Assembly: GCF_000158915.1 (NCBI RefSeq) | Contig: NZ_GG657754.1 | Coordinates: forward strand, 2,919,030-2,955,115 | Direction of reading: 5' to 3' | DNA: 36,086 nucleotides | Source of the DNA: Streptomyces himastatinicus ATCC 53653 | Lineage (GTDB): Bacteria; Actinomycetota; Actinomycetes; Streptomycetales; Streptomycetaceae | Shown: positions 34,185 through 36,086 of the stretch, piece by piece | Layout of the letters: every line of letters starts with the position of its first letter | How positions within the stretch are numbered: the first letter of the stretch is position 1 | Made by a program: the position numbers and the translations under genes | Notes under the pieces: generated by a model | The model's input: the letters and a program-made list of their open reading frames with translations, nothing else | Told to the model about the DNA's origin: nothing | The model's database searches: none

Positions 34185-35305
34185 CGGTACAGCTCCTTCG
34201 CGATGATCGTGCGCTGGACCTCGGTGGCGCCCTCGTAGATGCGGGGCGCGCGCACCTCGCGGTAGAGGTGTTCCAGCAGATGGCCGCGGCGCAGCGCGCG
34301 GGCGCCGTGGATCTGGACGGCCGCGTCCACGACGTACTGCGCGGTCTCGGTGGCCAGCAGCTTGGCCATGGCCGAGTGCCGGGTGATACCGGGCGCGCCC
34401 TCGTCGTACGCGCTCGCCGCCGCGTATACCAGCAGCCGGGCGGCCTCGGTGCGGGTGGCCATCTCGGCGAGCTGGTGCGCGACGGACTGGAGGTCCTTGA
34501 GCGGACCGCCGAACGCGGTACGGCTTCCCGCGTGCGCCAGCGAGGCGTCCAGCGCCGCCTGCGCCATGCCGACGGCGAACGCACCCACGCTCGGCCGCAG
34601 CAGGTTGAGGGTGCGCATCGCTACGCGGAAGCCCGCGTCCGGCACGCCCAGCACGTCCTCGGCGGTGACCGGGACACCGTCGAAGACGAGGCGGCCGATC
34701 GGGTGCGGGCTGAGCATCTCCAGGGGTTCGCCGCCGAGTCCGGGGCGGTCGGCGGGGACCAGGAAGGCGGTGACGCCGCGTGAGCCCGCGCCGGGGGTGG
34801 TGCGGGCGAAGACGGTGGTGACGTCGGCCCCGGGCGCGTTGGAGATCCAGCACTTCTCGCCGGTCAGCCGCCAGCCCCCGGCCCCGTCCCGGTCGGCCCG
34901 CAGGCTGAGCGCGGCCGCGTCCGACCCGGCGTCCGGCTCGCTCAGCGCGAAGGCGGTGACGGTGCGGCCCGCCCGGATCCCGGGCATCCAGCGCTCGTAC
35001 AGCTTCTCGCCGCCGGACAGCACGATCGGGTACGCGCCGAGCCCCTGGAGGGCGAGCGCGGTCTCCGCCTCGGTGCACTCCATGGCCAGCGACTCGCGCA
35101 ACAGACACAGATCGAGCGCCCGGACCGGCCCGTCCTCCGGGAACAGCCGCTCCAGCAGGCCCAGTTCGCCCAATGCCTCGGTCAGCGGCCGGTTGATCCG
35201 CCCCGGCGTACCGGCGTCCGCGAGCGGCCGCAGCCGGTCGCGGGCCAGCGCGCGCAGCCGCGCGCACCAGCGCCGCTGCTCCGGATCCAGTGCGAATGAC
35301 GGCAT
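34181..35305 (-). CDS. Acyl-CoA dehydrogenase
   Basis: A 374-residue FAD-dependent acyl-CoA dehydrogenase. Signature 1 is ALSEPDAGSDAAALSLRA (about 120-137), followed by LTGEKCWISNAPGADVTTVFART, the FAD/acyl contact region. QIHGARALRRGHLLEHLYREVRAPRIYEGATEVQRTII near the C-terminus is signature 2, with the catalytic base Glu in YEGATE. The ATG at 35305 has GGGAGG upstream; a start at 35326 adds seven residues only. It is divergent from an aromatic-acid-type CoA ligase gene and coupled to a RidA gene, suggesting oxidation of a CoA-activated acid. Confidence 0.88.
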   Translation of the reverse strand: MPSFALDPEQRRWCARLRALARDRLRPLADAGTPGRINRPLTEALGELGLLERLFPEDGPVRALDLCLLRESLAMECTEAETALALQGLGAYPIVLSGGEKLYERWMPGIRAGRTVTAFALSEPDAGSDAAALSLRADRDGAGGWRLTGEKCWISNAPGADVTTVFARTTPGAGSRGVTAFLVPADRPGLGGEPLEMLSPHPIGRLVFDGVPVTAEDVLGVPDAGFRVAMRTLNLLRPSVGAFAVGMAQAALDASLAHAGSRTAFGGPLKDLQSVAHQLAEMATRTEAARLLVYAAASAYDEGAPGITRHSAMAKLLATETAQYVVDAAVQIHGARALRRGHLLEHLYREVRAPRIYEGATEVQRTIIAKELYR

Positions 35306-35342
35306 CGGGGGCCTCCCTCGGCACAACCCTTATCGCGGCATA

Positions 35343-35370
35343 TTGACTGTCGTCACCATCACGTTACGCT
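35343..35370 (+). promoter_or_regulatory. Promoter of the AMP-forming ligase gene
   Basis: TTGACT (35343-35348), a 16-nt spacer and TACGCT (35365-35370, TANNNT) form a good principal-sigma promoter 62 nt before the ligase ATG, in the 127-nt divergent gap with the acyl-CoA dehydrogenase gene. Confidence 0.55.
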
Positions 35371-35432
35371 GACAAGGCGGCTTCAGACAGCCATCCGGCA
35401 GGCACATCGGGCAGGCAGGGGGCGCATCCTCG

Positions 35433-36086
35433 ATGGAGCTCAGGCCTTCGGCACACCTCGACACCTTCTCCCGTGACCACCTCCCGCCCGCCGGCCAGTG
35501 GCCCGGGCTCCTCCTGGACCTGCCGGGGCCACGCCGCCCCGACCGGCTCAACTGCGGGGCGGAGTTACTGGATCGCACGGTGGAGCGGTACGGCCCGGAG
35601 CGGGCCGCCGTGCGCGACGGCTCCGGCGCGGTGTGGACGTACGGGGACCTGCGCGCGCACGTCGACCGCATCGCGCACACCCTCACCACCACGCTCGGCG
35701 TCGTCCCCGGCAACCGGGTGCTGCTGCGCGGCCCCACCTCGCCCTGGCTGGCCGCCTGCTGGCTCGCCGTCATGAAGGCGGGCGCGGTCGCGGTGACCGT
35801 CCTGGCCGCCCAGCGCTCCCGCGAACTGGCCACGATCTGCGACATCGCCCGGGTCGGGCACGCGCTGTGCGACGCGCGGTGCGCTGACGACCTGGTCAAG
35901 GCCGGGGTGCCGGGGCTGCGCACCGTCACCTACGGCGGTGACGCGCCCGACGACCTGCTGCGGCTCGCGGCCGCCGCGCCCGCGTCGTACGAGGCCGTCC
36001 CGACCTCCGCCGACGACGTCGCCCTCATCGCCTTCACCTCGGGAACCACCGGGCGGCCCAAGGGCTGCATGCACTTCCACCGCGAT
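35433..36086 (+). CDS. AMP-dependent acid-CoA ligase (aminobenzoate/benzoate-CoA ligase-like), partial
   Basis: The first 218 residues of an adenylate-forming enzyme; the C-terminus lies beyond the right edge. The N-terminal part matches benzoate/2-aminobenzoate-CoA ligases: LNCGAELLDRTVERYG, YGDLRAHVDRIAHTL, VPGNRVLLRGPTSPWLAACWLAVMKAGAVAVTV and HALCD. The AMP-binding P-loop-like motif AFTSGTTGRPKGCMHFHRD is at about 199-217. It would activate a carboxylic acid to acyl-AMP and then to the CoA thioester. The start ATG at 35433 has only a weak purine-rich site. The divergent acyl-CoA dehydrogenase and RidA genes probably act on its product. The substrate cannot be fixed from the half present. 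Confidence 0.85.
   Translation, partial: MELRPSAHLDTFSRDHLPPAGQWPGLLLDLPGPRRPDRLNCGAELLDRTVERYGPERAAVRDGSGAVWTYGDLRAHVDRIAHTLTTTLGVVPGNRVLLRGPTSPWLAACWLAVMKAGAVAVTVLAAQRSRELATICDIARVGHALCDARCADDLVKAGVPGLRTVTYGGDAPDDLLRLAAAAPASYEAVPTSADDVALIAFTSGTTGRPKGCMHFHRD

Noticed and set aside
33780..35324. A 514-codon frame joining RidA to an upstream region
   Set aside because: Only the last 134 codons read as RidA; the upstream part is the out-of-frame strand of the acyl-CoA dehydrogenase gene, which has its own signatures and start.

Overview
The window looks like a chromosomal stretch of a high-GC actinomycete, almost certainly Streptomyces. Codon third positions are strongly G/C, many starts are GTG, and promoters often lack a Shine-Dalgarno. 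It carries Streptomyces signature families: Rok7B7-type ROK regulator, DUF397/XRE pair, and binding-protein ABC loci without a local ATPase. The gene order Dxs, XylFGH, ROK regulator, NgcEFG matches, from memory, the S. coelicolor SCO6013 to SCO6005 segment. The aconitase and MurA-like genes further right correspond to SCO5999 and SCO5998.

Layout. 1-5.1 kb: a partial beta-propeller protein, a small NYN-domain protein, an APC amino-acid permease and 1-deoxyxylulose-5-phosphate synthase. 5.2-13.7 kb: a sugar-uptake block entirely on the minus strand. It holds a three-gene chitooligosaccharide/GlcNAc-type importer with a DasR-like site in its promoter, the ROK regulator, and a xylose-type ABC importer with a palindrome upstream and two hairpins between the binding-protein and ATPase genes. 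14.0-18.6 kb: a small lipoprotein and a secreted 1285-residue GH92 alpha-mannosidase behind a perfect LacI-type palindrome. Together these regions look like a glycan-scavenging locus: secreted glycosidase, two sugar importers and their regulators.

18.6-22.6 kb is accessory in character. It contains a 238-bp nested inverted repeat, a whiJ-like XRE/DUF397 pair, a PIG-L deacetylase whose start lies in a potential RNA hairpin, and an Rpn-like PD-(D/E)XK nuclease. The nuclease is followed, with a TGATG stop-start overlap, by a small protein made of two further copies of its C-terminal module. I regard this last pair as the most interesting system here: a possible nuclease plus stand-alone regulatory-module defence or toxin-antitoxin unit.

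22.6-36.1 kb: an NAD-dependent epimerase, a GNAT protein, aconitase divergent from a LysR regulator, a 3'-truncated Uma2-type endonuclease abutting a GntR/DUF1648 operon, an XRE-HTH fused to a MurA-like enolpyruvyl transferase, an ArsR-like regulator with a serine hydrolase, and a CoA-linked aromatic-acid type set (RidA, acyl-CoA dehydrogenase, AMP-forming ligase running off the right edge). Several regulators here have a -10 hexamer exactly 7 nt before ATG, with an operator-like palindrome nearby, suggesting autoregulated leaderless transcripts.

All functional calls come from reading the sequence and recalled family knowledge; no database search was run.
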